64,000 nucleotides of DNA from Pectobacterium versatile (GTDB lineage Bacteria; Pseudomonadota; Gammaproteobacteria; Enterobacterales; Enterobacteriaceae): positions 62,001-126,000 of the forward strand of contig NZ_JAINZP010000001.1 in the NCBI RefSeq assembly GCF_020166435.1, written 5' to 3'. How positions within the stretch are numbered: the first letter of the stretch is position 1; every line of letters begins with the position of its first letter. This document shows, in pieces, positions 1 through 10,313 of this stretch. The notes beneath the pieces are model-generated. The model was not told the DNA's origin, did no database searches, and saw only the letters and a program-made list of their open reading frames with translations. The translations under genes were made by a program, and so were the position numbers.

Positions 1-447
1 CTGGAAAAAACAGAAGCGTCTGACACGCAGGGAATTGTTGCCATGCCAGGGGCGAAGGCGCTGTTGGAACGTTTGGATGCGCTGGATATTCCCTGGGCGA
101 TTGTGACATCCGGCACGGTGCCGATTGCCAGCGCCCGTCATCATCGCGGAGAACTGCCTGCTCCTCGTGCCTTTATTACAGCGGAGCAGGTTGTTAAAGG
201 TAAACCTCACCCCGATGCCTATTTACTTGGCGCACAGCAGCTAGGGCTGAAGCCGGAAGAGTGTGTCGTCGTTGAGGATGCACCCGCAGGCGTGCTATCG
301 GGTTTGGCGGCTGGCTGCAAGGTCATTGCGGTGAAGGCACCAGCAGACACGCCGAAACTGGATCAGGTCGATCTGATCCTTGATTCGCTGGAGCAGATAG
401 AAATAGAACCATCACTGAACGGCGCTAAGGTGCTTCTGCGCCAGTAG
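1..447 (+). CDS. hxpA: HAD-family sugar phosphatase HxpA/YfbT, 5' end outside window
   Basis: This is the 3' portion (148 codons) of a haloacid dehalogenase-type phosphatase. The frame is open from base 1, so the true start lies upstream; the ATG at 43 is internal. The N-terminal part with the DxD nucleophile motif is missing. What remains shows motif II (IVTSG, about residue 40), the motif III lysine (VKGKPHPDAY) and motif IV (VVVEDAPAGV). In E. coli the YfbT family dephosphorylates small sugar phosphates in the cytoplasm and sits next to yfbS, as here. A clear intrinsic terminator follows 44 bases after the stop codon. Family assignment is strong; the substrate is not shown by the sequence. 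Confidence 0.9.
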   Translation: MEKTEASDTQGIVAMPGAKALLERLDALDIPWAIVTSGTVPIASARHHRGELPAPRAFITAEQVVKGKPHPDAYLLGAQQLGLKPEECVVVEDAPAGVLSGLAAGCKVIAVKAPADTPKLDQVDLILDSLEQIEIEPSLNGAKVLLRQ

Positions 448-491
448 GTTGTCTGTAACATAATGACAAAACTGTGACTAAATATGATCAG

Positions 492-515
492 ACCTCGCAT
501 CCGCGAGGTTTTTTT
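492..515 (+). terminator. Intrinsic terminator after hxpA
   Basis: A seven-pair stem ACCTCGC/GCGAGGT with the four-base loop ATCC is followed directly by a run of seven T. It ends hxpA transcription, so yfbS probably has its own promoter further downstream. Confidence 0.9.
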
Positions 516-524
516 ATGGCAGAC

Positions 525-651
525 TATACCCGTCATACTTCAAGCTGCATGTGTGTTGGCTTCTCTTACTCACCCCAGTCACTTACTTGTGTAAGCTCCT
601 GGGGATTCGTGCGATTGCCGCCTTCCTGCAACTCGAATTATTTAGGGTATA
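525..651 (+). repeat. ERIC element, full length (127 bp)
   Basis: The segment is exactly 127 bp, begins TATACCCGTCATACTTCAAG and ends CGAATTATTTAGGGTATA. Its core contains the CACCCCAGTCACTTACTT and GTAAGCTCCTGGGGATTC blocks that match the classic ERIC2 and ERIC1R sites. The ends and core form a long imperfect palindrome. It lies between the hxpA terminator and the yfbS start, so it is either in the yfbS leader or upstream of its promoter. A second copy of the same length and orientation lies at 25839-25965. Confidence 0.95.
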
Positions 652-660
652 CCAACGTCT

Positions 661-719
661 GCCACCCTTTGGGCCACCGCTACGCGGTGTTGAAAAATGC
701 GCCTGCTTTTTTTTTATGG
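661..719 (+). repeat. Palindromic intergenic repeat ending in a T run
   Basis: The 59-bp segment GCCACCC..GGGCC..GTTGAAAAA..CC TGC..TTTTTTTATGG can be aligned to 21998-22055 after nuoN. The conserved parts are GCCACCCTT, GGGCC, a short inverted repeat (here CACCGC/GCGGTG), GTTGAAAAA and the final T run plus TATGG. It follows the ERIC element directly. It looks like a small dispersed terminator-like repeat; the family name is not known to me. Confidence 0.55.
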
Positions 720-770
720 CATGCTGAACCTTCACCTCTCAATATGCATTTTTCCGTCAGGGGAACCGTT

Positions 771-2603
771 TTGAATAGCGAACTTCTCTGGGTTTTATCC
801 CTGTTGCTGATCGCCATTGTGTTGTTTACCACCAATAAATTACGCATGGACGTTGTCGCGCTGTTGGTCATTATCGCGTTTGTACTGAGTGGTACACTGA
901 CGCTATCTGAAGCATTGGTAGGGTTCAGCGATCCTAACGTGATATTGATTGCAGCCCTGTTTGTGATTGGTGAGGGGTTGGTTCGTACCGGTGTTGCTTA
1001 TCAGGTCGGTGATTGGCTGGTCCGCGTGGCGGGCAGCAGTGAGATGAAGATGCTGATCTTACTGATGGTCACCGTTGCGCTGCTGGGGGCTTTCATGAGC
1101 TCCACTGGCGTTGTCGCGATTTTTATTCCCGTGGTGCTGAGTGTTTCCGCTCGGATGAAAATTTCCCCCGGAAGGCTGATGATGCCGCTGAGTTTTGCCG
1201 GATTGATTAGCGGCATGATGACGTTGGTCGCAACGCCGCCGAATATGGTAGTGAGCAGCGAGCTGATGCGTGAAGGTGTTGCGGGCTTTGGGTTTTTCAG
1301 CGTGACGCCGATAGGGATGGTGGTATTGCTGCTGGGCGTGGCGTATATGATGGTAGCGCGTTACTGGCTTGGCGACGCCGAGACGGCAACAGCAAAAGAG
1401 ATGTGGAAGAGAAGAACGTTTCGCGATCTGATTCGTGATTACCGACTGACGGGCAGGGCACGTCGGCTGGCGATTCGCCCAGGATCGCCTTTTATCGGCC
1501 ACCGTCTTGATGATTTACGCTTGCGTCAGCGCTTTGGGGCGAACGTAGTCGGGATTGAGCGCTGGCGTAAATTTCGCCGTGTGATGATCAGCGTGGCGGG
1601 CAATACCGAACTTCGCCTGAATGATGTCTTACTGATCGACATGTCGGCTTCTGAGGTGGACTTACGCGAATTTTGCACTGCACAGCGGCTTGAACCGATG
1701 GTGCTGCGCGGTGAGTATTTCTCCGAGCAGGCGCGTGATGTCGGAATGGCGGAAGTCTCTTTGATTCCTGACTCTGAGCTGTTGGGTAAAACGCTGTACG
1801 ACGTCGGGTTTCGAAGCCGCTATGGCCTGAGCGTCGTAGGGATTCGCCGGGCAGGTGAAGCGATGGAAGGCATCCTCGCCGATGAACCGCTCCAGCTCGG
1901 TGATATTCTGCTGGTGATGGGTGACTGGCGCATGATTCGACAACTGCACACGCAGAAAAACGATTTCCTTTTACTTAATCTCCCTGCCGAAGTGGATGAC
2001 GTTGCGCCCGCGGTGAGTCAGTCTCCACACGCGCTGTTTTGCTTGGCGCTGATGGTAGCGATGATGCTGACGGATGAAATACCGAATGCGGTCGCCGCGC
2101 TGATCGCGTGTTTGCTGATGGGGAAATTCCGCTGCATCGACATGGAAAGTGCTTATCGAGCCATTCACTGGCCGAGTATTATTCTTATCGTCGGGATGAT
2201 GCCGTTTGCGCTGGCGTTGCAGCAAACGGGGGGGGTCGCACTAATTGTTAAAGGGTTGATGGATGTTGCCGGGAACGCTGGGCCGCATGTGATGCTGGTA
2301 TGCTTGTTCATACTGTGTGCCGTGATCGGCCTGTTTATTTCCAACACGGCGACGGCGGTGCTGATGGCACCCATTGCAATTGCCGCAGCGAAGCAGATGG
2401 GCGTGTCGCCTTATCCTTTTGCGATGATCATCGCCGTGGCGGCATCTGCCGCATTTATGACACCCGTGTCGTCACCAGTGAATACGTTGGTACTGGGGCC
2501 AGGAGGTTATAAATTCGGGGACTTTGTACGCATTGGCGTCCCCTTTACCGTGCTGGTGATGTTGGTCAGCGTAGTGATGGTGCCGTGGCTGTATCCGTTC
2601 TGA
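771..2603 (+). CDS. yfbS: SLC13/DASS-type membrane transporter with two TrkA-C domains (YfbS)
   Basis: A predicted inner-membrane anion/cation symporter of the divalent anion:sodium symporter superfamily; the substrate is unknown. The TTG at 771 was chosen as start because AGGGGAA (759-765) is five bases upstream and the resulting length, 610 residues, equals that of E. coli YfbS; the open frame itself extends upstream through the ERIC repeat. Hydrophobic segments occupy roughly residues 1-200 and 405-610. Between them lie two regulatory TrkA-C (RCK-C) domains at about 205-375, recognisable by [14 protein letters not shown] and [14 protein letters not shown]. The conserved helix-hairpin motif [11 protein letters not shown] is near residue 520. 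The gene is convergent with yfbR. Confidence 0.92.
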   Translation: MNSELLWVLSLLLIAIVLFTTNKLRMDVVALLVIIAFVLSGTLTLSEALVGFSDPNVILIAALFVIGEGLVRTGVAYQVGDWLVRVAGSSEMKMLILLMVTVALLGAFMSSTGVVAIFIPVVLSVSARMKISPGRLMMPLSFAGLISGMMTLVATPPNMVVSSELMREGVAGFGFFSVTPIGMVVLLLGVAYMMVARYWLGDAETATAKEMWKRRTFRDLIRDYRLTGRARRLAIRPGSPFIGHRLDDLRLRQRFGANVVGIERWRKFRRVMISVAGNTELRLNDVLLIDMSASEVDLREFCTAQRLEPMVLRGEYFSEQARDVGMAEVSLIPDSELLGKTLYDVGFRSRYGLSVVGIRRAGEAMEGILADEPLQLGDILLVMGDWRMIRQLHTQKNDFLLLNLPAEVDDVAPAVSQSPHALFCLALMVAMMLTDEIPNAVAALIACLLMGKFRCIDMESAYRAIHWPSIILIVGMMPFALALQQTGGVALIVKGLMDVAGNAGPHVMLVCLFILCAVIGLFISNTATAVLMAPIAIAAAKQMGVSPYPFAMIIAVAASAAFMTPVSSPVNTLVLGPGGYKFGDFVRIGVPFTVLVMLVSVVMVPWLYPF

Positions 2604-2647
2604 CGGTGTCAGCTGTTGTTCTCGTTGCTCGCGTATAACGGCAAATG

Positions 2648-3247
2648 TTATAGCGGTGAGTCCTGACTGATTTCGTCAAGCGACAGGCTAAAGCTGGGCA
2701 CGAACACCGTCATGAAATAGTCCATTTCCGGGCTGTGGCGCAGCTGCAAGGTTTTTTCCAGTCGTGCTTTGGCAAGCGTGAATTCTGCGTTGCCTGCCGA
2801 TAATTCTTCCAGACACTTCAGGTAGGCGCACAGGGCGTCTGCCTGTTTAACGATGAGGCGTTCTTCTTCGCTGGTGTAGTGGTCATCCAGCAGCATGCGA
2901 TAATCCTGCTGTAACTCTTCCGGCAACATCTCAATCAGTTTCTGCTGTGCAATCTTCTCTATCTTCTTGTACTCATGTGCGATCTGCGCGTTGTAGTACT
3001 TGATGGGCGTCGGCATGTCACCGGTCAGCACCTCGCTGGCATCATGATACATCGCCAATAGTGCGATGCGTTCTGCATTCAGACTACCTTCGAATTTGCG
3101 GTTTTTGATTACTGCCAGCGCGTGGGCGACAAAGGCGACCTGCAAGCTATGCTCGGAGACGTTTTCCGTGCGCACGTTGCGCATGAGCGGCCAACGGCTG
3201 ATGAGTTTTAGACGAGATAAATGGGCGAAAAAGTGGCTCTGATTCAT
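2648..3247 (-). CDS. yfbR: 5'-deoxynucleotidase YfbR
   Basis: A cytoplasmic HD-domain phosphohydrolase that removes the phosphate from deoxyribonucleoside 5'-monophosphates (dCMP, dGMP, dTMP, dAMP) in nucleotide turnover. At 199 residues it has the same length as E. coli YfbR. The metal-binding residues are all present: H33 (in SEHS), H68-D69 (in YHDAS), E72 and D77, and the distal D137 (in QADAL). The gene is on the minus strand, convergent with yfbS with only 44 bases between them, and downstream of alaA with a 142-base gap. Confidence 0.95.
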   Translation of the reverse strand: MNQSHFFAHLSRLKLISRWPLMRNVRTENVSEHSLQVAFVAHALAVIKNRKFEGSLNAERIALLAMYHDASEVLTGDMPTPIKYYNAQIAHEYKKIEKIAQQKLIEMLPEELQQDYRMLLDDHYTSEEERLIVKQADALCAYLKCLEELSAGNAEFTLAKARLEKTLQLRHSPEMDYFMTVFVPSFSLSLDEISQDSPL

Positions 3248-3389
3248 GGCGATCTCTCAGACAACAGCGCGGTGAAATAGCAATATCGTGGGCTTCTATT
3301 GTGGGCACTTGCCAGAGATTATGCAAACGGAGGTGAGGTATTCGCCGAGCGGTGATTGCCCGGCGAGGATAGGCACGATGACTGTTGGG

Positions 3390-4604
3390 CTATTGGTGGT
3401 AGTGACCCAGAAAACGACCTAACTTGTGGATTGCCATGTCCAGTTCATCAATACGCGGCAGCGTGACAATGCGTACATGGTCTGGGTAAGGCCAGTTAAA
3501 TGCAGTTCCCTGAACCAGTAACACTTTCTCCTGCAACAGGAGATCCAGCACCAGTTTTTGGTCGTCGTGGATATTAAAGCGCTTAGCATCAATGCGTGGG
3601 AACATATACAGCGCGCCGCGTGGTTTTACGCACGATACACCGGGGATCTGATTGATCAGTTCCCAGGAACGGTTGCGTTGCTCGTACAGGCGTCCGCCGG
3701 GCTGAATAAATTCACTGATGCTCTGATAGCCACCTAGCGCGGTTTGAATCGCATGCTGCATTGGCACGTTGGCACACAAACGCATGGAAGCCAGCATTTC
3801 TAGCCCTTCAATGTACCCTTTGGCGTGCTTTTTCGGGCCGTTCAGTACCATCCAGCCTTGACGGAAACCCGCTACGCGGTAGGTCTTGGAAAGTCCGTTG
3901 AACGTGACCGTCAGCAGATCCGGCGCGAGAGCGGCAATAGAATGATGCTGCGCGTCGTCATACAGAATTTTGTCGTAAATTTCGTCGGCGAAAATGATCA
4001 GGTTATGTTCGCGTGCAATCGCCACGATATCCAGCAGCAGCTCTTTGCTGTAGACCGCACCCGTTGGGTTGTTCGGGTTGATGATCACAATACCGCGAGT
4101 ATTGGACGTGATCTTTTTACGGATATCATCCAGATCGGGGAACCAATCGGAGGATTCATCGCAGAGATAGTGAACGGCATTGCCGTTAGACAGGGAAACT
4201 GCTGCGGTCCAAAGCGGGTAATCCGGCGCAGGGACCAGCATTTCATCACCCGGATTAAGCAGCGCCTGCATGGATTGCACGATGAGTTCGGAAACACCGT
4301 TACCAATATAGACGTCTTCGACCGTCATATCGCGCATATCCCGCGCCTGATAGTGCTGAACGATGGCCTTACGGGCGGAATAGAGGCCTTTGGAATCACA
4401 GTAGCCCTGTGCCGTTGGCAGATTACGGATGACATCGACCAGAATTTCGTCCGGTGCCTCGAAGCCGAAAGGGGCAGGGTTGCCAATATTCAGTTTAAGG
4501 ACTTTATTACCTTCTTCTTCAAGCCGCTTGGCTTCCTTTAAGACTGGGCCACGGATGTCATAGCATACGTTCTCCAGCTTCTTGGATTTTTCAATCGGAG
4601 ACAT
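3390..4604 (-). CDS. alaA: Glutamate-pyruvate aminotransferase AlaA
   Basis: A class I pyridoxal-phosphate aminotransferase of 404 residues, the main alanine-forming transaminase (pyruvate + glutamate to alanine + 2-oxoglutarate) in E. coli. Visible catalytic features: NPNNPTG at 177-183, the PLP-pyridine aspartate D207 in ADEIYDK, the Schiff-base lysine K240 in NGLSKTYR, and the phosphate-binding arginine in GFRQGW. The start ATG has only a weak ribosome binding site. The same gene order with yfbR and lrhA/hexA is found in E. coli. It is transcribed away from hexA. Confidence 0.95.
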   Translation of the reverse strand: MSPIEKSKKLENVCYDIRGPVLKEAKRLEEEGNKVLKLNIGNPAPFGFEAPDEILVDVIRNLPTAQGYCDSKGLYSARKAIVQHYQARDMRDMTVEDVYIGNGVSELIVQSMQALLNPGDEMLVPAPDYPLWTAAVSLSNGNAVHYLCDESSDWFPDLDDIRKKITSNTRGIVIINPNNPTGAVYSKELLLDIVAIAREHNLIIFADEIYDKILYDDAQHHSIAALAPDLLTVTFNGLSKTYRVAGFRQGWMVLNGPKKHAKGYIEGLEMLASMRLCANVPMQHAIQTALGGYQSISEFIQPGGRLYEQRNRSWELINQIPGVSCVKPRGALYMFPRIDAKRFNIHDDQKLVLDLLLQEKVLLVQGTAFNWPYPDHVRIVTLPRIDELDMAIHKLGRFLGHYHQ

Positions 4605-5106
4605 AAATAGTACGAACCTTTTTGCAGAGAGCGCATATTCCCAGACGGAATAGCATAACCTGCTTAATGTACTCCTCCTATAGTACCTTTTGAAGAATGA
4701 TTATCGCTTTCGCTGCAAATGATTGCGCATCTGCACTATATGGTTGTGTACTCGTTGGATGGTGCGATATGGTAGGGGGGCGGACGACTGTTCATGCCGC
4801 ACTTTTTTAGCGCCAAAATAGGGTGACAGGGAGATCTCGTTTATTTAAGTGTGGAGCGTATTTATTTCGCAAGGTGAAATAAAGGGAAGGTGCCGTTGTT
4901 ATTGAATTAAGGATTAAGGCTGGTGAGCCATTTAATTACATGATGTCTTACCAATGGAAAGGCGATAGTGGTAACGAAATATAAGTATTTTTTGCCCTTA
5001 TCGTGCGTCTGCGATAGTGTCTTTAAATGTATCGGTCATTACCTGTACATGTAATAAAACACCAGGAATATTTTGTTAAAATTAAAATAGATAAGTGAAA
5101 AATCGT
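4605..5106. other. Intergenic region between divergent alaA and hexA
   Basis: About 500 bp of AT-rich sequence with no credible coding frame. It must contain the divergent promoters of alaA and hexA and probably a long hexA leader, as lrhA has in E. coli. I see no strong -35/-10 pair or obvious operator palindrome that I would annotate. Confidence 0.6.
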
Positions 5107-6057
5107 ATGACCAGTGCAAATCGACCAGTACTTAATCTCGATCTTGATTTACTGAGGACGTTTGTTGCCGTTGCAGATTTAAATACGTTTGCAGCTGCGG
5201 CGGCCGCAGTTAATCGAACTCAATCGGCTGTCAGCCAGCAGATGCAGCGGCTGGAGCAACTCATCGGAAAGGAGCTTTTTGCTCGGCACGGGCGTAATAA
5301 GTTGCTGACTGAACATGGTATTCAGTTTCTGGGTTATGCCAGAAAAATATTACAATTCAATGATGAAGCCTGTATTTCATTAATGTACAGCGATATTCAA
5401 GGTACGCTGACCATTGGAGCGTCTGATGATACTGCAGATACCATCCTTCCTTATATTCTACATCGGGTGACATCCGTATTTCCTAAACTTTCCGTCAACG
5501 TTAGCGTAAAACGTAGCGCCGAAATGATGGAAATGCTGAATGAGGGAAAAATAGATCTGGTCATTACTACAATGAACGGTGTGGTGTTTCCTCATGTGTT
5601 ATTGCGTAGTTCTCCGACGCTATGGTACTGCGCCGCGGATTATCAGTTCCGAGCGCAAGAACCCGTACCTCTGGTTGTTCTGGATGAACCGAGCCCTTTC
5701 CGTACGCTGGCTACGCAGCAGCTGACGGCTGCAGGGATCCCCTGGAGAATTGCTTATGTGGCTTCAACGCTGTCTGCTGTGCGAGCTGCGGTGAAGGCTG
5801 GAATGGGCATCACAGTGCGTTCAGTAGAAATGATGAGCCCAGAACTGCGAGTGCTCGGCGAGGAGGAAGGGTTGCCGAGATTGCCTGAAACACGCTATTT
5901 CCTCTGCCAGAATCCTAACCAGGAGAACGAACTGGCGACGGCAATTTTCAATGTGGTTGAATCAGGGAAGCCCTCTCACATTACGCCTGTCAGCCTGTTA
6001 GCAAACAGCGCGAATGGAAAACTGTCTTCCGATCCGTCGCTGAAGAACGCGATCTAA
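5107..6057 (+). CDS. hexA: LysR-family regulator HexA (LrhA/PecT type)
   Basis: A LysR-type transcription factor of 316 residues. The N-terminal winged helix-turn-helix (about residues 10-70, including [14 protein letters not shown]) is followed by a substrate-binding-like domain. In soft-rot bacteria the HexA/PecT group represses extracellular enzyme production and motility; in E. coli the orthologue LrhA controls flagellar genes and rpoS translation. The ATG at 5107 was preferred to an in-frame GTG at 5095 because it gives the conserved start MTSANRP. It lies upstream of the nuo operon, as lrhA does in E. coli. The C-terminal tail after about residue 285 is low in conserved features. Confidence 0.93.
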   Translation: MTSANRPVLNLDLDLLRTFVAVADLNTFAAAAAAVNRTQSAVSQQMQRLEQLIGKELFARHGRNKLLTEHGIQFLGYARKILQFNDEACISLMYSDIQGTLTIGASDDTADTILPYILHRVTSVFPKLSVNVSVKRSAEMMEMLNEGKIDLVITTMNGVVFPHVLLRSSPTLWYCAADYQFRAQEPVPLVVLDEPSPFRTLATQQLTAAGIPWRIAYVASTLSAVRAAVKAGMGITVRSVEMMSPELRVLGEEEGLPRLPETRYFLCQNPNQENELATAIFNVVESGKPSHITPVSLLANSANGKLSSDPSLKNAI

Positions 6058-6076
6058 TCGTAATGGGTAGTTCAGT

Positions 6077-6112
6077 ATCATTCGGGGAGGGTAGGGATGC
6101 CCCCCGAATGAT
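6077..6112 (+). terminator. Strong hairpin after hexA
   Basis: An 11-bp stem ATCATTCGGGG/CCCCGAATGAT encloses a 14-base loop, starting about 20 bases after the hexA stop. There is no T run after it, so it may work as a 3' end stabiliser or a Rho-assisted terminator. Confidence 0.55.
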
Positions 6113-6734
6113 GATGATTTATGACTAACCTGTTAAACCCACATCGGTAGCGCCTTCTTGGCCTGATTTTTTACTCCGATCCCAATTTGCGTTTTCCATT
6201 TCACATCAATAGGCTAGGCGTGGCGAGATTAATAACCCTTTCCGTTTTATAAAACGTCGGTTCTATTTTTTTAAAATAATGTTGTGGAAAATGGCGTCAA
6301 ACCTTATCCAGCATCACCTTGATTTTTTTACTAACTAAATTGGTAAAAATGTGTGCTGGATCAAAAAATACCCCTAATAACCCCATGGGGGAACAGGCAT
6401 TTTCTGTGAAAATGGTATAGTGGCGCGGTGAACTTGCTTTCTGTGTCGCTGTATGCGGGTTAATCGACGAAAGTACTGACTCGTTTTAGCGACGAGTGAG
6501 AACACAAAATGTTAACAAAACAGCGTGCATGTAAAGTAATGTACTGGTATTTTTAGTAAGGTTGAAAAAAGGTTACAAATTTAGGGGCTCAACCATACCA
6601 AGCAAGGCTTACCTGATACGTTTCCGTGCTTTTTTGTGGTTATTATCCTTCCTTTTAATCGATGTGGCGCATTAATAACTGCCGATAACAGAGCAGGGAT
6701 GTTACCCGCTACTTTTGATGAGTAAGCAAAGAGA
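6113..6734. other. Long upstream region of the nuo operon
   Basis: About 620 bp without a credible gene. It includes the palindrome CCCCATGGGG near 6381-6390 and a candidate extended -10 at 6413-6421, which would leave a leader of roughly 300 bases before nuoA. A long untranslated leader is also known for the E. coli nuo operon. I see no clear operator that I can assign to a named regulator. Confidence 0.55.
6413..6421 (+). promoter_or_regulatory. Candidate extended -10 promoter for nuo
   Basis: TGG followed by TATAGT forms an extended -10 element (TGnTATAGT). There is no good -35 at the usual spacing. It is the best promoter-like match in the region, which fits but does not prove use. Confidence 0.4.
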
Positions 6735-7175
6735 ATGTCAACAACTACTGAAATCCTCGCCCATCATTGGGCATTTGGGCTATTCCTAATCATTGCCGTA
6801 GGCCTTTGCGTCTTCATGCTGACCGGTGGTTTTTTGCTGGGTGGAAGAGCAAAAGGCAGAGCCAAAAACGTACCTTATGAATCTGGTATCGATTCCGTAG
6901 GTTCAGCGCGGTTACGCCTGTCTGCTAAATTTTATCTTGTCGCTATGTTCTTCGTTATCTTCGACGTTGAAGCCCTCTATCTCTACGCTTGGGCTGTGTC
7001 TATCAAAGAAAGCGGCTGGATTGGCTTCATTGAAGCAACCATTTTCATTTTGGTGCTGTTGGCTGGTTTGATTTACCTGGTTCGCGTTGGGGCACTTGAC
7101 TGGACTCCAGTACGTTCCAAGAGACAAGTCGTTAAATCAGACATCATCAACACTACCAACAATCATCCGCAGTAA
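6735..7175 (+). CDS. nuoA: NADH-quinone oxidoreductase subunit A
   Basis: Small membrane subunit of complex I (146 residues) with three hydrophobic helices, near residues 13-38, 66-88 and 95-118. The conserved loop YESG (residues 49-52) and the acidic FDVEA stretch in helix 2 are typical of NuoA/ND3; this loop lies near the quinone site at the junction of the peripheral and membrane arms. It is the first gene of the nuoA-N operon, preceded by AAAGAGA as ribosome binding site. nuoB follows after 17 bases. Confidence 0.97.
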   Translation: MSTTTEILAHHWAFGLFLIIAVGLCVFMLTGGFLLGGRAKGRAKNVPYESGIDSVGSARLRLSAKFYLVAMFFVIFDVEALYLYAWAVSIKESGWIGFIEATIFILVLLAGLIYLVRVGALDWTPVRSKRQVVKSDIINTTNNHPQ

Positions 7176-7192
7176 CAGCGAGGCATTTTAAG

Positions 7193-7867
7193 ATGGACTA
7201 TACGCTCACCCGCATAGAGCCGGACGGTGAGAATGACCGTTATCCCCTGCAACGTCAGGAGATCGTTTCCGACCCTCTGGAGCAACATGTTCACCGCAGT
7301 GTCTACATGGGCAAACTGGAACATGCATTACACGATACGGTGAACTGGGGACGTCAGAACTCCCTGTGGCCGTATAACTTTGGCTTGTCTTGTTGCTACG
7401 TAGAAATGGTGACGTCATTTACTGCTGTTCATGACGTTGCGCGTTTTGGTGCTGAGGTTCTACGTGCATCGCCACGTCAGGCCGACTTCATGGTGGTAGC
7501 GGGAACCTGTTTTACCAAAATGGCCCCTGTTATTCAGCGTCTGTATGAGCAAATGCTTGAGCCTAAATGGGTTATCTCCATGGGCGCATGTGCTAACTCC
7601 GGCGGTATGTACGATATTTATTCCGTCGTTCAAGGCGTAGATAAATTCCTGCCTGTTGATGTGTATATTCCGGGCTGCCCTCCGCGTCCTGAAGCCTACA
7701 TGCAAGCGCTGTTGCTGCTGAAAGAATCCATCGGTAAAGAACGCCGCCCTCTGTCATGGGTGGTGGGTGAACAGGGCGTTTACCGCGCCAACATGCAATC
7801 TGAGCGTGAGCGCAAACGCGGCGAGCGAATCGCTGTGACCAACCTGCGTTCGCCTGATGAGATTTGA
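7193..7867 (+). CDS. nuoB: NADH-quinone oxidoreductase subunit B (N2 cluster)
   Basis: Peripheral-arm subunit of complex I, 224 residues, carrying the terminal [4Fe-4S] cluster N2 that reduces ubiquinone. The four ligands are visible: adjacent cysteines C67-C68 (in LSCCYVEM), C133 (in MGACANSGG) and C162 (in PGCPPRPEA). The basic C-terminal tail is as in E. coli. A 98-base gap with a GATAAT/ATTATC inverted repeat separates it from nuoC/D. Confidence 0.97.
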   Translation: MDYTLTRIEPDGENDRYPLQRQEIVSDPLEQHVHRSVYMGKLEHALHDTVNWGRQNSLWPYNFGLSCCYVEMVTSFTAVHDVARFGAEVLRASPRQADFMVVAGTCFTKMAPVIQRLYEQMLEPKWVISMGACANSGGMYDIYSVVQGVDKFLPVDVYIPGCPPRPEAYMQALLLLKESIGKERRPLSWVVGEQGVYRANMQSERERKRGERIAVTNLRSPDEI

Positions 7868-7965
7868 CCTGTAGATGATAAACCCGGTGGCCGTGTAATA
7901 CCCCGATAATAGTGTGCGGTCATTATCAGCTACAGAAATAGCACATTTAATGTGGTGACATATTT

Positions 7966-9765
7966 ATGACAGATTTAACGACACACGATCTCGCTCAGCC
8001 AGGCTGGCAAACCCGCGATCATCTTAACGATCCGGTCGTTGGCGAACTGTGTAACCGTTTTGGACCAGATGCATTTACTGTACAGGCAACCCGCACAGGT
8101 ATCCCTGTTGTGTGGGTCAAACGTGAGCAATTACTGGATGTTGTCGCATTCCTGAAAAAACAGCCGAAGCCTTATGTCATGCTGTTTGACCTGCACGGTA
8201 TGGATGAGCGCCTGCGCACCCATCGTGAGGGTTTACCTGCCGCCGACTACTCCGTCTTTTATCACCTCATTTCCATCGAGCGTAACCGCGACATCATGCT
8301 GAAAGTCGCGTTGGCTGAAAATGATATGCATTTGCCGACCGTGACCAAGCTGTTCCCGAATGCCAACTGGTATGAGCGGGAAACTTGGGAGATGTTCGGT
8401 ATGACCTTTGATGGTCACCCGCACCTGACGCGCATCATGATGCCGCAGACGTGGGAAGGGCATCCATTGCGTAAAGATTATCCGGCGCGTGCGACCGAAT
8501 TCGATCCTTTCGAGCTGACCAAGCAGAAAGAAGATTTGGAAATGGAATCGCTGACGTTCAAACCGGAAGAGTGGGGTATGAAGCGCGGTACTGAAAATGA
8601 GGACTTCATGTTCCTCAACCTCGGTCCGAACCACCCCTCTTCACACGGTGCCTTCCGTATTATCCTGCAATTGGATGGCGAAGAAATCGTCGACTGCGTG
8701 CCTGATGTGGGTTACCACCATCGCGGTGCGGAGAAAATGGGCGAGCGCCAGTCCTGGCACAGCTACATCCCTTATACCGACCGTATTGAATACCTCGGCG
8801 GCTGCGTTAACGAAATGCCGTACGTGCTGGCAGTGGAAAAACTGGCTGGCATTGAGGTGCCGGATCGCGTCAAGACGATTCGCGTAATGCTGTCTGAGCT
8901 GTTCCGTATTAATAGCCATCTGCTGTATATCAGTACCTATATTCAGGACGTCGGTGCGATGACACCGGTGTTCTTTGCGTTTACTGACCGCCAGAAAATT
9001 TACGATTTGGTTGAAGCGATTACCGGTTTCCGTATGCACCCAGCGTGGTTCCGTATTGGCGGTGTGGCGCACGATCTACCACGCGGCTGGGAACGTCTGC
9101 TGCGTGAATTCCTTGACTGGATGCCGGCTCGTTTGGACACCTATGTCAAATCTGCATTGCAGAACACCATTCTGAAAGGCCGTACTCAGGGCGTTGCTGC
9201 CTACAATGCGAAAGAAGCATTGGAATGGGGCGTAACGGGTGCAGGTCTGCGTGCTACTGGTATCGGTTTTGACGTGCGTAAATGGCGTCCATATTCCGGC
9301 TATGAAAACTTTGACTTTGAAGTGCCAGTAGGCGACGGCATCAGCGATTGCTATAGCCGTGTTATGCTGAAAGTTGAAGAGCTGCGTCAGAGCTTACGTA
9401 TTCTGGATCAGTGCCTCAAGAACATGCCGGAAGGCCCGTTCAAAGCGGATCACCCGCTGACGACGCCGCCGCCAAAAGAGCGCACGTTGCAGCATATCGA
9501 TACGCTGATTAACCACTTCCTTCAGGTTTCCTGGGGACCGGTTATGCCTGCCAATGAATCATTCCAGATGGTTGAGGCAACGAAGGGCATTAACAGCTAT
9601 TACCTGACCAGTGACGGCGGCACGATGAGCTACCGTACCCGTATTCGCACGCCGAGCTATGCGCATCTGCAACAGATTCCTTCTGTAATTCGCGGATGTC
9701 TGGTATCCGACCTGATCGTTTACCTCGGCAGTATTGATTTCGTAATGTCAGATGTGGACCGCTAA
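7966..9765 (+). CDS. nuoC: Fused NADH-quinone oxidoreductase subunits C and D
   Basis: A 599-residue fusion of NuoC (about residues 1-190, 30-kDa subunit signature [10 protein letters not shown] near 140) and NuoD (about 200-599, 49-kDa subunit). NuoD shows [10 protein letters not shown], a quinone-site region, near 213. The fusion is normal in enterobacteria, where the gene is called nuoC or nuoCD. NuoD together with NuoB forms the quinone-reduction chamber. nuoE starts three bases after the stop, so translation is likely coupled. Confidence 0.97.
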   Translation: MTDLTTHDLAQPGWQTRDHLNDPVVGELCNRFGPDAFTVQATRTGIPVVWVKREQLLDVVAFLKKQPKPYVMLFDLHGMDERLRTHREGLPAADYSVFYHLISIERNRDIMLKVALAENDMHLPTVTKLFPNANWYERETWEMFGMTFDGHPHLTRIMMPQTWEGHPLRKDYPARATEFDPFELTKQKEDLEMESLTFKPEEWGMKRGTENEDFMFLNLGPNHPSSHGAFRIILQLDGEEIVDCVPDVGYHHRGAEKMGERQSWHSYIPYTDRIEYLGGCVNEMPYVLAVEKLAGIEVPDRVKTIRVMLSELFRINSHLLYISTYIQDVGAMTPVFFAFTDRQKIYDLVEAITGFRMHPAWFRIGGVAHDLPRGWERLLREFLDWMPARLDTYVKSALQNTILKGRTQGVAAYNAKEALEWGVTGAGLRATGIGFDVRKWRPYSGYENFDFEVPVGDGISDCYSRVMLKVEELRQSLRILDQCLKNMPEGPFKADHPLTTPPPKERTLQHIDTLINHFLQVSWGPVMPANESFQMVEATKGINSYYLTSDGGTMSYRTRIRTPSYAHLQQIPSVIRGCLVSDLIVYLGSIDFVMSDVDR

Positions 9766-9767
9766 TT

Positions 9768-10313
9768 ATGCATGATCACAACAATCACGATCATATTGAC
9801 GCACTGGGACAACCTGCTGCCGATTCGCTGACAAAAGACAATGCTTTTGTATTGAGTGACGCCGAACGTGACGCCATTGAGCACGAAAAACATCACTACG
9901 AAGATGCACGCGCGGCGTCAATCGAAGCACTGAAAATTGTGCAAAAAGAACGTGGCTGGGTGCCGGATGGCGCTATCCACGCGATTGCCGATCTGCTGGG
10001 TATCCCCGCCAGTGACGTGGAAGGCGTGGCAACGTTCTACAGCCAGATTTATCGCCAGCCTGTTGGACGCCACATTATTCGCTATTGCGACAGCGTCGTG
10101 TGCCACATCAATGGCTATCAGGGCGTTCAGGCCGCGCTTGAGCGTAAGCTCAGCATCAAACCGGGACAGACAACGTTCGATGGACGTTTCACGCTGTTGC
10201 CGACCTGCTGCCTGGGGAACTGTGATAAGGGGCCGTCAATGATGATTGACGATGATACCCACAGCCATGTGACGCCGGAAGGAATTGAATCGTTATTGGA
10301 GCAGTATCAATGA
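9768..10313 (+). CDS. nuoE: NADH-quinone oxidoreductase subunit E (N1a cluster)
   Basis: The 24-kDa peripheral subunit of complex I with the [2Fe-2S] cluster N1a. Ligands are C107 and C112 ([13 protein letters not shown]) and C148 and C152 (CCLGNC). The protein is 181 residues against 166 in E. coli; the difference is an N-terminal extension that is rich in histidine (MHDHNNHDH). Its last codons overlap the nuoF start (ATGA). Confidence 0.97.
   Translation: MHDHNNHDHIDALGQPAADSLTKDNAFVLSDAERDAIEHEKHHYEDARAASIEALKIVQKERGWVPDGAIHAIADLLGIPASDVEGVATFYSQIYRQPVGRHIIRYCDSVVCHINGYQGVQAALERKLSIKPGQTTFDGRFTLLPTCCLGNCDKGPSMMIDDDTHSHVTPEGIESLLEQYQ

Noticed and set aside
2604-2647. Terminator between yfbS and yfbR (TATAAC/GTTATA).
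   Set aside because: Only a six-pair AT-rich stem with no T run; too weak to annotate.
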